From Tomocerus qinae (taxonomy: Eukaryota; Arthropoda; Collembola; Entomobryomorpha; Tomoceridae): a DNA stretch of 64,000 bases. Location of the stretch: positions 20,770,001 through 20,834,000 of the forward strand of contig CM034546.1 of the NCBI GenBank assembly GCA_020055645.1, read 5' to 3'. Below are positions 1 to 11,802 of this stretch, in pieces. Made by a program: the position numbers and the translations under genes. Numbering within the stretch: the first letter of the stretch is position 1; every line of letters begins with the position of its first letter. The notes beneath the pieces were generated by a model. That model saw nothing but the letters and a program-made list of their open reading frames with translations, was not told where the DNA came from and searched no databases.

Positions 1-1275
1 AAAATATATAATTTACCTCTTCCGGATGAGTAGATAATGTATCTCCTCTTCTTGGGAGGTAGTAACCCATTCAAATGTTCTTTTTCAATTTCGCTTTCTG
101 GCACTTTAGGCAGCGGGCCATCTTGCCTCGATGAAGTCGTTGTCAGAGTCGTGCTCGGAAAAAGCTCTCATCCTGAAGAGAAAGAGAATTGGGAAATTAA
201 AAATACATGTAATTAAAAGTCGGTGAATATGTACATTGTCAGTATTTATACTATTGAATACTATTGAATGTACGTTAGGAATTAAATACTTACACTAGAT
301 GCGGTTGATTCGTCCCGCTTCTCATCCTCGTCTGTCTCCCGCTCAGAGTCTTTCATTTCTTTCTCGTTGGTGGAGTTGTCTTCACTCTGTAATATATATT
401 CCGATTAATGTAGTTTATCTGTAAGGTTGAAGAGATAATTTTGAGTAGAGGAGATTGAGGAGATTTATTGAGGGAGAGGAGATTGGAGGCGATTGATTGA
501 GGAGAGAGGAGATTGAGGCGATTTATTGAGGAGAGGAGATTGAGGCGATTTATTCAGAGGAGAGGAGAGATTGAGGAGGGGAGATTGATGAGACTTATTG
601 AGTAGAGGAGATTGAGGAGGGGAGATTGATGAGACTTATTGAGTAGAGGAGATTGGAGGAGGGGAGATTGATGAGACTTATTGATGAGGAGATTGAGGAG
701 GAGATTGATGAGACTTATTGAGTAGAGATTGAGGAGGGAGATTGGGATGGAGACTTATTGAGTAGAGGAGATTGAGGAGGGGAGATTGATGAGACTTATT
801 GAGTAGAGGAGATTGAGGAGGGGAGATTGATGAGACTTATTGAGTAGAGGAGATTGAGGAGGGGAGATTGATGAGACTTATTGAGTAGAGGAGATTGAGG
901 AGGGGAGATTGATGAGACTTATTGAGTAGAGGAGATTGAGGAGGAGATTGATGAGTACTTTGCATTGAGTAGAGGAGATTGAGGAGGAGATTGATGAGAC
1001 TTATTGAGTAGAGGAGATTGAGGAGGGAGATTGATGAGTAACTTCCATTGAAAGTAGATGGAGTAATCAGTATGAAGTAAATAGTAGCAAAAAATAGAAA
1101 TTGTTACCTTTAATTTAACTTCTATGGCCTCTCGGAGGATAAAGTCTGCTGATTGGATGAGCTCCCTATCGGAGCTATTTTCTTCCAAGTCAAACACTAA
1201 AGACAAATAACAATTACATACAAATAATAGTAGTATTAATTTTATATATTGTACTTTTTTACCTTTGGTTGCCAT
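1..1275 (-). CDS. Partial gene for a small acidic protein (5' exons; runs off the window)
   Basis: I read four exons on the minus strand: 1263-1275 (start ATG at 1275), 1108-1196, 294-386 and about 17-172. Each has a sensible acceptor (tttag or cag) and donor (gtaaaa, gtaaca, gtaagt). The first three join in phase: 13 plus 89 nt gives 34 codons, and the third exon adds 31 codons. The product starts MATKVFDLEEN and is rich in Glu, Asp, Ser and Lys (exon 3 has TDEDEKRDEST), which suggests a disordered, perhaps nuclear, protein. The fourth exon is less certain: joined in phase it soon meets a stop, so either its boundary is wrong or the protein ends there. The intron between 387 and 1107 is filled by a minisatellite. 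No domain is recognised. The splice reading is seen in the sequence; the nuclear location is a guess. Confidence 0.5.
430..1040. repeat. GA-rich minisatellite inside an intron
   Basis: Degenerate tandem units of about 48 bases are built from 'gagtagaggagattgagg', 'aggggagattgatgag' and 'acttattgagtagagg', with shorter units at the left edge. The array is strongly purine-rich on the plus strand. It lies wholly within the intron between exons 2 and 3 of the partial acidic-protein gene, so it would be removed from the transcript. Confidence 0.9.
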
Positions 1276-2334
1276 TTGTTGCTGTAGTTGAAGAACTTTT
1301 GTTGATTGAAAATCACAAATTTTACAGTTTTGCACTTAACTTGAGAAACTTGGAGAACTTTTGTGTGATGCGATGAGAGTTAGAAATCGAACTGATGCAT
1401 TTAGGTGGCAAATAAGCTAAAATGCATGTATGAGTCCTTTATGAAGGGAGTGCGCCTTAATTTTCTTAGTTAGGCAGATAAGTAATAATCTTCCCTCCGT
1501 CTTAAGTGGGAGGACTGCATAAAGTTTCTTTATTTTTATTGGACTTTAAAAAATGCTTCCATCTCATTAGCTAGTGTTTAAGCGGGCAACTCTGCCAGCG
1601 TCTCTTTCCGATAATTTTCTCACGCACCGATTTATAAGATGCATAACAAATATCAAGTCGTTATCTCCGCATTTCATTTTCTCATCTTTAGTTTTAGTTG
1701 CATGCATAATAAATGATGGAAGTGCATGATGCACTCTTGCCGTGGTGTCGATTTCATAGTGCATAATGAGTTTGAGAGAATATTTATGCTTGCGGGTGAC
1801 TGAGAAGAGGGGACTTTTCTTCGAGACAAGCATCTCTTTTCACTGCTGCATTGTACAGAGTTAAGATCAGCGATGTGAGTGTGTGTAAATGTACCATATT
1901 ACATTTCATTGAAGCATATCTATTAACTATTACGCAGTGATAATTACTTTCATATAGTGCGAGAGAGGGGTTGTAATGAAAAAGTATCGCGTTACATAAA
2001 CAGAGAGTTGCGGTTGTTGGAGTGGAGGGTGAAGAATTGCTGAGAATGAATTTTCTCAAAGGCTCTCTTTCTACTCTACTTTATATACTTCTTAACAAAT
2101 GCTGAATTGTTGGTGTGATGAGACGAAATTGTCTTTTCATCTTCTCACTGTATTACTATGGAAAATATTGTCTCAAGTGTAGTCACCCTAGATCAACCGT
2201 CTTCACTAAGTATTGAGATATTTTGTCTCAAGTTCTCATACTGCTGCTGCATATTATTGTCCTGCACTTGCTTAGCGCTGAGAAAGTCCGTCTCAAGTAA
2301 CCTCGGAGGTCGATTTAGTTTATTTTATCTATAG
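1276..2334. other. Intergenic stretch, nothing recognised
   Basis: This stretch lies upstream of the acidic-protein gene. Minus-strand open frames at 1567-1833 and 1784-2059 overlap each other in different frames, have no recognisable domain and have ordinary AT-rich composition. I see no convincing gene, RNA or mobile element. Confidence 0.5.
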
Positions 2335-2729
2335 AAGCAGACTATCTACTTGGGGGAGGTTCAATGTTGACCGCTTGACCATTGACTATTCAGTCTATGG
2401 TCAAGCTAATTAACTCATTGTGTTTCCGTGAACTACCGGCTTACACTCTGTTTGCCTCTCGTTCTCGAAACAAAGCATCAACGATTAGCTTAATTTTATT
2501 GCATACATATTGTGAATAAGACCATGCGATATGAGAAATGGATTTATTCTATTGTATCAATATACGCAGACTGTCTACTTTAGGAAGTTTACTGTTGACC
2601 GCTTGACCATTGACTATTCAGCCTTTGGTCAAGCTAATTAACTCATTGTGTTTTCGAGAACTAACGGCTTACTTTGCTTGCCTCTCGTTCTCGAAACAAA
2701 GCAGCAACGTTTTGCTTAATTTTATTGCA
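2335..2729. repeat. Direct repeat pair of about 165 bp
   Basis: The unit at about 2335-2506 recurs at about 2568-2729 with scattered substitutions. Both contain 'ttgaccgcttgaccattgac', then 'ggtcaagctaattaactcat' and 'ctcgttctcgaaacaaagca', and both end at 'cttaattttattgcata'. About 60 unrelated bases separate them. This looks like a local duplication or two solo copies of one dispersed repeat; no coding capacity is seen. Confidence 0.8.
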
Positions 2730-2952
2730 TAGGTAGTATAGATCCTAGAGTGTAGGAAATATTCCCCTCTCTGCTTCACTTTCCGCCTTTACCCCTCCTC
2801 CCGCTAGCTCACCCTCCCCCGCGCCACATGCCAGCGCCACCTAGCGTCGAAAACGGCGTTAAAGCATGTTCTGAACCCTTACCTACCCTTCTACTCACGG
2901 ATACATAAGTGGAATTATAATAAATGGTATATTTTTTGTTTCTAATTTTGAA

Positions 2953-3237
2953 AGGCCATTATATTACCATTGGGCATTTGTAACCCAGCACTACTGTTGA
3001 GGTACGTGGAAATAAACGAGTTTTATAATGGAATGATGGTCCAAGTTACAATATACCTTTAGCTGAAAGTGTAAGAAGGAACTATTAAATACTTCATAGG
3101 TGTTTACTTGTACTCTAAAGTAATAAAGCCAAAAAGCTACGTATATTACCATTTGGCATTTGTAACGCAGCACTACTTTAATAATATTGCTAAGGCACGT
3201 GGAAATAAATGAGTTTTATAATGAAATGATGGTCGAC
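2953..3237. repeat. Direct repeat pair of about 85-93 bp
   Basis: Both units, at about 2953-3037 and 3141-3233, run from 'tattaccattgggcatttgt' (or a close variant) through 'cagcactact' to 'cgagttttataatggaatga'. The second unit carries a small internal insertion. This is a non-coding local duplication. Confidence 0.75.
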
Positions 3238-3459
3238 ACTGCTGAAAAATAGTTGAGAATTATACACACAAGGTACAATATATTATATGTATATATGCTC
3301 TAAGTTCATGTTAAGCTTAGCAAGTATTAAGTTTAGGAAGTATTGAGGGAATTGTTAAAAATAATACACAGGCACGTGAGTTTTAGCTCGCCTGAGTAAG
3401 CGAGCTTATAGAACCGCACAGTCTGTCCGTACGTCTGTACGTCCGTACGTCCCGTAATC

Positions 3460-4350
3460 TGTCTTCCACAGTATGCAGGAGATCTTGGATTCATGTACCC
3501 TGTTGCCATATAAATGTTTGCCTGCAATTTGTTTTCCCGAACCTTTTCAAAAACAAGTTTCTGCAATGTGTTTTTTTGAAATTTCTGGCATTCACAATTT
3601 ATTTCTAGTATTTTATATCCGAATTCTGATTTGCAACTTTCACAAACAAAATAAATTATATTTTGGTCACTTATTCTTTCTTCCCTTGAATTTGAGTAAC
3701 CATGAAGAAAGACAGAAGGGTAGCCAAAACGAAACATAGCATTAGATTCATACGCCAAAGGGTATAAATAATACAATTGCATCACGAACTGCTCCCTCTT
3801 CAAATTAGTTGACATTACATTGTAATCGACAATCATATGAAGGTCAGCTGAATCTCCCACCCAATTGTCTTTGTCGGAGATCATTAGATCTGTACTACTT
3901 TGTTTTCTATAAGATACTTTGTAGGTAAACAAGATGTGTATTAAAATGTAGTTTTCCAATAAATTCGATGGATTTATCCCAATTGAAATATGGTTCGTGC
4001 AGGATACTTTAGAAAGTATAGGAGGAGTTGGCAACTGTCTCTGCAAAGTTATGTAAAGACAACATCTTGCTCTTGGTATCAGGACGAGGACATTCCATGA
4101 AATCTTGTAGTGCACAGTTAAATATATTTAAATATATTTGTAAAGTATCAAGGTAAATTAATGTGTATGGAATGTTGAGATTAATTAAGTCTTCCTTCGA
4201 TTCTCGTATCTCTCTTCTATTGAACTCGGTTTTACTGTGGAAAATTATATTGACGTGACACTGTTCTTCTATATTTGATAATGAAATTATATTTCTACCT
4301 TTAACTTTAATTGCACTGATATAAAGTAAAATAAATGTTGTAGTTAAAGC
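3460..4350 (-). pseudogene. Truncated ionotropic-receptor (IR) pseudogene
   Basis: The reading matches the N-terminal half of the IR at 20496-22187, for example QRQLPTPPILSK here against QRQLSSPPILSK there, then HISIGINPSNL and RFGYPSVFLH in both. The homologous part before about 4080 (including FHSKTEFNRREIRESKEDL) lies in another frame from the 260-residue ORF, so at least one frameshift is present, and the ATG is lost. Homology stops at YCGR near 3465, where a short 'gacgtacg' tandem stretch follows, so the pore and transmembrane segments are absent. A functional product is very unlikely. It is a dispersed duplicate of the same receptor subfamily. Confidence 0.85.
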
Positions 4351-7300
4351 GGTCGCTTAGTTAGTCGCGTTTTTTGTTAGTTATCGTTACAATAGATTAC
4401 TTAAATTTAAAACCCAGAATGTTATTATATTTAAATTACAATACACAACAATTTTGACAATTTTTATCCGATTGTATCTCCGAACTTTAAGTTTATGGGA
4501 CCATGGCCATTGCTGATTGCTCAGTGAAAAGAAAGTTTAGAGTCAGTTTATAAGAGCACCAATATCAGTTAATATCATTTAATGGACTCTTTTAATCTAC
4601 TAATTTCATATAAAAGGAAATAAGTAATTGAGAGATAGAACATAAATAGAGTAGATCATTAAAATATTTAGAAGACCTAAAAAGGGTTCCTTTTTGTACC
4701 CTTTTGACATTTTATCCAACAAGAAATTTTCAATTTCATTTTAAGCTGATGCTACTTAATATTTAATACCAATTATGTTTTAAATATATGTAATTTTATT
4801 TCTTATAGGGATAACCCAATCGGACGGGTTCACTATGTTTGGATTAAGAAACTAAAACGTCCAACACCGACAACTTTTTCTCAATTCAATTTTAATTGCT
4901 GGACAAAATATTGAAACATGTGCAGAATGTAGCCTTTATTCAGTTGGGCATTTCTGATAAATAAATTATCTATTAGACACTTTATTAGTTAACTGTTAAT
5001 AATGCATTAGTGGGCGAATGTCGTGAGAAAGAAGACTCATATTCCGACGAGCAATATTCGATAAAATTAAATGTAACTTTTTAATTAAGTATGATTGTGT
5101 TCTAGAAGTAGAGAACAATATACCATATTAATAAAAATTAAAAGATAGCTTATATTCTACATTATATGTATCTATATATAGTTTAAATTATAGTATACAC
5201 CACAGTAAAGGATTGTCGATTAGTAAGAATTGGAAATATTAAGTATCAGTAAAAGTCATCGTTATATAGTAACCATTCAAATACGCTACTTTTGCGGTTT
5301 AAACAAATAATGGAATTCGTTTTAGCTTTTTACATAAATGAAGAGACAAACGGAATTCTAACGTATTGCAAAATTACAAATATAAGTTGTGGATTTAAAA
5401 GTTAACATCACAGAATGGAGGAAAGGTTTAAGAAAAGTAGGATTTATGATAATGCTTTAGGTTTTGAAATCCTCCTATACCTTTAGTCGTACGAAACGAA
5501 ATTTGAAGTGGTTTGACCCTTTTTCTAGTAAGCCTAGATCTGAAAAGAAATAGTAATTTCCTAATAGTAATAATTGTTTCATACAAAAGTCAATGCATGT
5601 AATAAATTGTGTGAGACAGCACAATTAATTAAGAATTATAATTTACTAGCCGGTCACAGGGCCCAGGCCCTGTTATAAATAAAGCTAGTGTGTTACCAGG
5701 GCAATGTTGCAAGATGGATAGAATGTATTTCAGAAACTTATTTCCGTCACCCGCCTGGTGCGTGAGGGGAAGCAGTTTACTTGCTTAGTCGGATAAAACA
5801 GAATAACACTTGGCAGCATAGACGTAAATTGTAGGTAAACATCCCATCCAATACCAAACATGGAACATCCAACCCCATCCATCCCATCATCACCAAACAC
5901 CCAAGAAAAGATCAACATCTTATCCAGCCCACCACCAATATCCAAATAAAGTAATCCATCTAATACAGCCCATCGCCAGTTTCCAAATAAAGTACCATTA
6001 CAGCCATCAAAAACACATCCCTTTCAGCCAATTCATACACCTGGATGGGGATGTTGGGTACAATGGATGGGATGCTTACATCTAAGCTTGGCAGTATGCA
6101 TAATGATGAGTCAGAGTAACGAAGGCGTAACATTATACCCCAAGTCAAAAATGTGACCATAATGGGTGACCAGAGTAAGTATCGATAGTCACAATAAAAT
6201 TCCAACACAAAAATATTGGCCCTTGGTCGTAATAAGCTGAAGTTTTAGAAAATTTTGTTGTTTTGATTTGGAATAACTAATTACATATACTACCGTTGTT
6301 TAGTGTCAATGCAAGGAAAATGTCAACTTCCATGACATTCATGACTATGACCAACGAAAATGGAATCACATTAAAGAAATATTCTACATTCATAAATATT
6401 CACCCATCTAAACTTTTTAAGGGCTAGGTACTTTTACTCTTCCTAATCCTATCTTCATCACGATTTGTGACGTCATATTAGAAGTCATAATTTTATGATA
6501 ATAAATCTCATTAACACACAAGTGGCAGACTCAAAACGTACATATTAGAAATAAAAAAAAGTTTACCACTTCATCCGCCGCTCTGAATATTTTCTATTTA
6601 AGAATGGACTTAGTTTTTCTATTTAAGACGTAAAACATTTTTAACCTCCTATTAGCTTAAAACCATTTGCGAATTGAAAAAAAATAGTTTTATTATGAAT
6701 AGCCAATTTTTAAACTTTCCTGCGTATAAAATAAGGTCACGGCACGGTGTGTTAAATTGAAAGAAAGAGTATCAACTACCACGTCTCACAACAGTGACTT
6801 TCATAATTTTATCCCCGCGCAAGCGTGTATGCATAAAACCAAGTTCTGGATGGAATTTAGCATCTTCAGCAAACAAACCAAATTGTGTTGTTAATACATT
6901 TTGAAATAACGTTACGGTGGCCGAGAAATAACATTCAAAATTTCATAACATCCGTACACACTTACATACAACATACAAACATTTCGATGACGTTTATATT
7001 ATAGAGTGATGATTTGGTGCTAGGCTATGTCACCACAGTTTATTATTCATATGAAACAAAGTATTACCATTAACCTTTATATTACTTTTTATTGAACGTA
7101 ATAACAATGGTGCCATAGTTTCCACCATTCCACCTTAATTAAAAAAATGATTCTATCTGTACATAAATTGAAAAGATAAACAATACTTCATATCCTGGTG
7201 TCTGCTAAAAATATTATATTATGTAGGTAGAAATACACTGTCCTAAATAATGATTGCCATAATAATCCCCTATTGTAAAAAATGTGTAGAAAATAAACAA

Positions 7301-7455
7301 TAAGAAATGGAATAATTGATATGACCAACATTTGCCGATAGAACAGTCCAATAGTATTACTTCAAATTATACATTTTTATTTAACAATATTCTTAATTTA
7401 AATGTAACAAAAATTTATTTTTAAGTCTTCAAACTCTACATTTTATTGGAACGAA
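4351..7455. other. 3.1-kb intergenic stretch, nothing recognised
   Basis: AT-rich sequence with a few short ORFs. Two on the minus strand (5730-5945 and 5960-6208) fall in a slightly less AT-rich patch, but they lack domains and clear splice sites. I see no repeat longer than about 30 bases and no RNA gene. Confidence 0.45.
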
Positions 7456-8668
7456 ATGTATAAATTAAATACAGTTTCAGTTACCATAGCATTTATATTC
7501 ATGTATTATGCTGTAGTTGCAACTCCACAATTCAGAGAGCATAATATTCAAATTAGTGGTTTCAGTGAAGAGGAAGGGGATTATACTCTTAATCGAGTAA
7601 AACGCATTGCAAAAGAAAACGAACATTACTTAAAGAAGCTCAAGACATTTGAAAAGGACTATGATTTAAAATTTGTAAAGGGAAGAGAGTCGATATTATC
7701 ACGGAATTTTAAATTCTTAATATTTGAAAATGAAACCCAGACAAAAATATCACTTAGGGATGCAACGCCAAGTTTTAAGGACCTCTTGGAAGTTTCAGAG
7801 CGACATTTAAGTCATAATGAAGAATGTGCTCCAATGTCACCAAGAAAAAAAGGTGGTAAAAGAAAAGTACGGGAAGCAATTGGAGATGAAGTCGTACACT
7901 TAGATACCAGATCAACCAAAGGCAAATTAAAAGGTACAGTACAATGGAAGACGTGCATGATTTAGTCAATAAAATTAGAACAATAAAATCAAAGAAGAAT
8001 AGCCATGCGAAAAAATTTCAACGAAGGTTTCCAGCTGTATCTCTAAACGAAAGTGCAACGATAAAAGATTATGATGATCCTCGGTCTCGTGTAAAAACAA
8101 CTCAAGTAGAAAATAGCAATGTCATCAGACCGGAAATCCTCGTGATTTTTGATTACATAAAATACAAGCAATTTAATAACACAGCAAAAGAAATGTTGGA
8201 TTACGTTGGCTTGTTGTTTCCTTTTGTAAATGCTATTTGGTCAGGAATGGATGACTTCAACGTTAAGTTTAAAGTCATTGGTGTTGCAGCGATGTCATCT
8301 AAAGAATTGGATTAAGTATTGAGCTTTCTGAATCAGAAAGCTCAATACTTAATCCAAACGCGTATGTAGTACCAGATAACTATTCAGGAGGATTTGATAC
8401 TGTAATTCTGTTGGAAAATCTTTCTAAATGGGTTTATATGAACAATCATGTTTTGCCAAAACATGACATGGCTATTTTTATTACCGGAATGGAATCGAAT
8501 TTAAGATTGCTTGATAGACAAATGGGAACAAGTACTACAGTTACAGGAAACGCTTATCTAAAATCAGCATGTTATATTGATGATATGAAAAAGCAATCGT
8601 TTGCAGTGTCGATAGTAAAAGATGTTAGCACGTATTTCAGAGGCGTCAGAACGGTGGCTCATATGTAG
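7456..8668 (+). pseudogene. Secreted M12B-like (reprolysin family) metalloprotease, broken in two places and lacking HExxH
   Basis: The first ORF (7456-7965) begins with a signal peptide (VSVTIAFIFMYYAVVATPQF) and a propeptide-like region. A frameshift near 7940 moves the reading to 7944-8315, which holds the start of the catalytic domain (RPEILVIFDY). A perfect palindrome at 8307-8357 then introduces a stop. Reading resumes before 8411 and continues with features typical of secreted arthropod M12B enzymes: FITGM, GNAYLKSAC, VSIVKDV and FRGVRTVAH. The frame ends in AHM-stop exactly where the family has the zinc-binding HExxHxxG motif, so the catalytic glutamate, zinc ligands and C-terminal domains are missing. 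No downstream exon is apparent. I call it an inactive relic; assembly error is the alternative for the palindrome. Confidence 0.72.
8307..8357. repeat. Perfect 51-bp palindrome (25-bp arms, one central base)
   Basis: The arm 'ttggattaagtattgagctt' continues through 'tctga', then a single A, then the exact reverse complement. It lies in the middle of the metalloprotease coding region. Only the right arm reads sensibly in the downstream frame, so the left arm looks like an inverted copy of it. Confidence 0.95.
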
Positions 8669-9370
8669 GCCCATAATTTGTATTTATAGTAGTACGTTGA
8701 GAAAAAATCATGTTAGCCATTTTTTGCTGTTTAATATAATAACTATAATAACATAATATTTTTAGGACCTACCTAAACAAAATTCATCTCAATTTGTTTA
8801 AAACATAATGGAAAAGTATAAAAAACATCTGAATAACAACAAATGCTTATTTATATATTATGGATTCGATTTTGATAAGCGAATTAATTTAAAAATGGGT
8901 ACTTTTTCATTATTATTTACTACAGTAGGGATTACATATTATTTCATGAACACGAAATTAGACTGACAACAAAAATATATAACATGCCTTAAGAGTGATC
9001 TTCATAGCTTTAACTTTTTATTTCGAATCTTTGAAATTCAAAATTCTACAAATTTTTAATGACATTTTTCATATTTATTTGAGCAGTTAATATTAAATAC
9101 TGCACGAAATCACAGTCTTCATTTATTATCAATTCCATAATTCCTTGTATTAATTTAAGTCAGCCGTTTAAATGTATTTTGAATCATCCAGTCTCTCCAA
9201 ATATCAAATATTTTTTGACTCCCCGGGTTTCTATTACAAAGGTTTCGCACGTTTCATTGCATATTCCATTATTTATCAATAGAGCTTTTAATTGTCAATT
9301 CTCCATACTCATACTTATTCGGAGAGAGAAAACTTCAAAGAATAGACACCACCCCATGAGGCAATAACTG
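8669..9370. other. Spacer between the metalloprotease relic and the kinase gene
   Basis: AT-rich sequence with no recognisable gene. The right end is the likely 3' untranslated region of the minus-strand kinase gene, whose stop codon is at 9371-9373. A plus-strand ORF at 9179-9367 has no domain and is probably chance. Confidence 0.45.
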
Positions 9371-11802
9371 TTAATTTAATTGGTCTGTTGTCCCCTTCAC
9401 TGAACAAGACGTGATGTTTAATGGAATTGTCCCATGTGGCCAACCCACCCTGAAATGATTATCCACATGCACATTAATCGTAATTTGTTCTCCCTTTAAA
9501 TTCGTGTAAGCAAATAGTAACATAACTAGACGAAAGATTAAATACAAAACCTTTCTCTACAACTTACAATAATTGGCGAGATAAACACAAAGTATTCCAC
9601 GTTGGGAACAATTTTAACTGGTTTGTTAAATTTAGAAATTTTTAATTTGTTAGCTCTTGCTGTGTAGGTTGTGTACATCTCAATTAATGATGACCCCTTT
9701 TGAATTACTTTTATTTTGATACTGATGTCCTCCCTTGGCTTTGAAGGTCTTCCAACTAGTCCCACTCCCTTAAGGTAAATGGGTGGATCTCCTTCATCCC
9801 CATCGATCGTAAAGCTAAATATATACTTAGAATTAGATGTTTAATATTCACCAGCACAATTGAAAGTTTATTAATACAATTACCTGACGCCACAACCATA
9901 TTCGGCATTGAACTGACTGGCATCATATTCTCTTTGTAGAGTAAAGTCCGAGTGAAGATTGACAATTTTCTCAGAGATTTGAATGGGTCTTACAAAAGTG
10001 AACAGATTTCGTTCTGCAAGTGGCCTGCAATCCATTAATATAAATTTCGTTGTATTAAACCTTTAAAACACTACAGCAAGCCGTAACAGAAGCTCGTCTG
10101 AGTAAAAAGGACCATAAGCACATTTTTGGTAGAATTATAGTAGAATTAAATCATATAAATAATAAATTCTGGTAATAGGATTTTATTAAAAGTAGTGATT
10201 CTTAACATTACCTGATGCACGTTATTAGCATAGAGATTACTAGTATAGAAAGGAAAGCCGCGTTCTTTCTTTTTGAGGCAAAAAAATATGATTCCTTCAT
10301 CGTTTCTGGCTTCTTCAGTTCCTTCCCTGAAATAGTTTCCCAAAAATTACATAATAATATGCTTCATTCCAACAAAGTTCATTTTCATGTGAACGTTTGG
10401 TAAACATTTTGCTTACGCTCTAGTATTGTTAACGCCTTTTCTCGAAATTTTTGATTGCAGTCCTTAACCATTATATTAAATTGTTTCTGTATCTCCACTT
10501 TCGCTGTGTCTGACATGCCCTGATTTCGAATTTCTGCCCATAAATAATTAATAGACTTCTGAAGCGCCTCTTTATGTACCACTTCCACATTGTCCATAGT
10601 TAATAAATCATTTAAATGCTTTTTAGTGTGGTCTTTGTAAACATCCATTGCCATTAACTGAATACCGGTTATTACTCGTTGACCATCATGTATGATTTGA
10701 CCTTCCTAAAATGCATAATTTTTTTTAATTATCATCATAATTTCATTCACAATTCCGTCAATACTGTCAGATTAATAAAATAGCAGTTTTAGATATTGGA
10801 TTTTGAATCCTATTATGATAACTCAACCATCTAAAATTCTCAGGTGCTTTACCTGTAAAGTAAAATTGATTTTGATCGGCATTTCTTTTGCAAAGTCTTC
10901 CAATTCAATCCGTGTTTTTGGTTCTTTTTCCGTCAGCCGTAGTATTAGCGAATTCAGCCAAGATATATTTTCAATTATACTTCCTGTCTTTCTTAAATAT
11001 TTAATTTCAGCAAATTTCTCAGTCAAATTAGTTTCCTTTGTAGGATCAAAGATCTCTGATAAAATCAAACCAAACGAAAACCAATCCACGTAATGTCCAT
11101 ATTTGGCTTTGCCATCTTTATATTCGTTTTCCATTTCAGGTGCCCTATATTGTGTATTCCATTCTGCTATTGACATTGTTTGTTCTTCGTAAAGCTTCGT
11201 TGAAACCGACAGACCGAAATCTCCGATTTTGACTGGAGGGACATAATTAATTTTTGAAAAGAAAATATTATCTGGTCTTAGGTCTCTATGTATTAGCCCT
11301 TTGGAATGTATGTAACATAAACCATTGGCTATGGCTTGTGCAATCAATTCGCTCGTAGTAATTTTGGGTTGATTGTTTTCGTTCAAATGTTTAATTAGCC
11401 ATTCCCTCAGTGTTTCGCCACAAAGTTCCATTTTAATGATGAAACCAGTGACCAACCCATTATTAGCAGAATGAAAGCAACCTTTGAAATATTCACGAGT
11501 GTAATTTGAAATATTATTTGTGATCTTCCATTGGAGTATTTCTTTCATCTTGTTCGTAGACAGGGAAAATTTGTCAGATGACTTATACTTGACGATATTC
11601 GGATGATCAAGTTTTGATTGATTCCTCAACTCACGTAATATATCGTTAGTGTCTCCGAAAAGTACTTTTCTGTTTGGAATGATTTTTATAGCGGAAATTA
11701 AATTATCAATATTGTTCTTTGCGGATATAACCACCCCGAAAGACCCGCTGCCCAGCACTTCATTTGTTGTGTAGTTCCAACGTTCGATCACTTTATCTGT
11801 GT
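9371..11802 (-). CDS. Six-exon eIF2-alpha-kinase-like protein with helical, membrane and PHR-like C-terminal regions (5' end missing)
   Basis: Exons on the minus strand are 10853-11802, 10417-10705, 10212-10326, 9884-10024, 9568-9814 and 9371-9493. All five junctions have GT/AG borders and keep phase. Exon 1 is a protein kinase: GSGSFG loop, AIK lysine, HRDLRPDN (Arg replaces the usual Lys), DFG and APE. The long insert between the N-lobe strands and IHSKGLIHRDL resemble eIF2-alpha kinases. The second exon is helical (AMDVYKDHTKKHLNDLL; a coiled stretch follows) and loosely recalls the middle domain of atlastins. The third encodes a hydrophobic stretch, AAFLSILVISMLITCI. The last three encode a beta-rich region (FTIDGDEG, GVGLVGR, FNKPVKIVPN) like a PHR domain. 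Exon 1 begins at an acceptor, so the start codon lies upstream and was not found. Kinase call strong; the other domain names are tentative. Confidence 0.8.

Noticed and set aside
3473-3739. 88-codon plus-strand ORF
   Set aside because: Antisense to the IR pseudogene, which has clear homology on the other strand.
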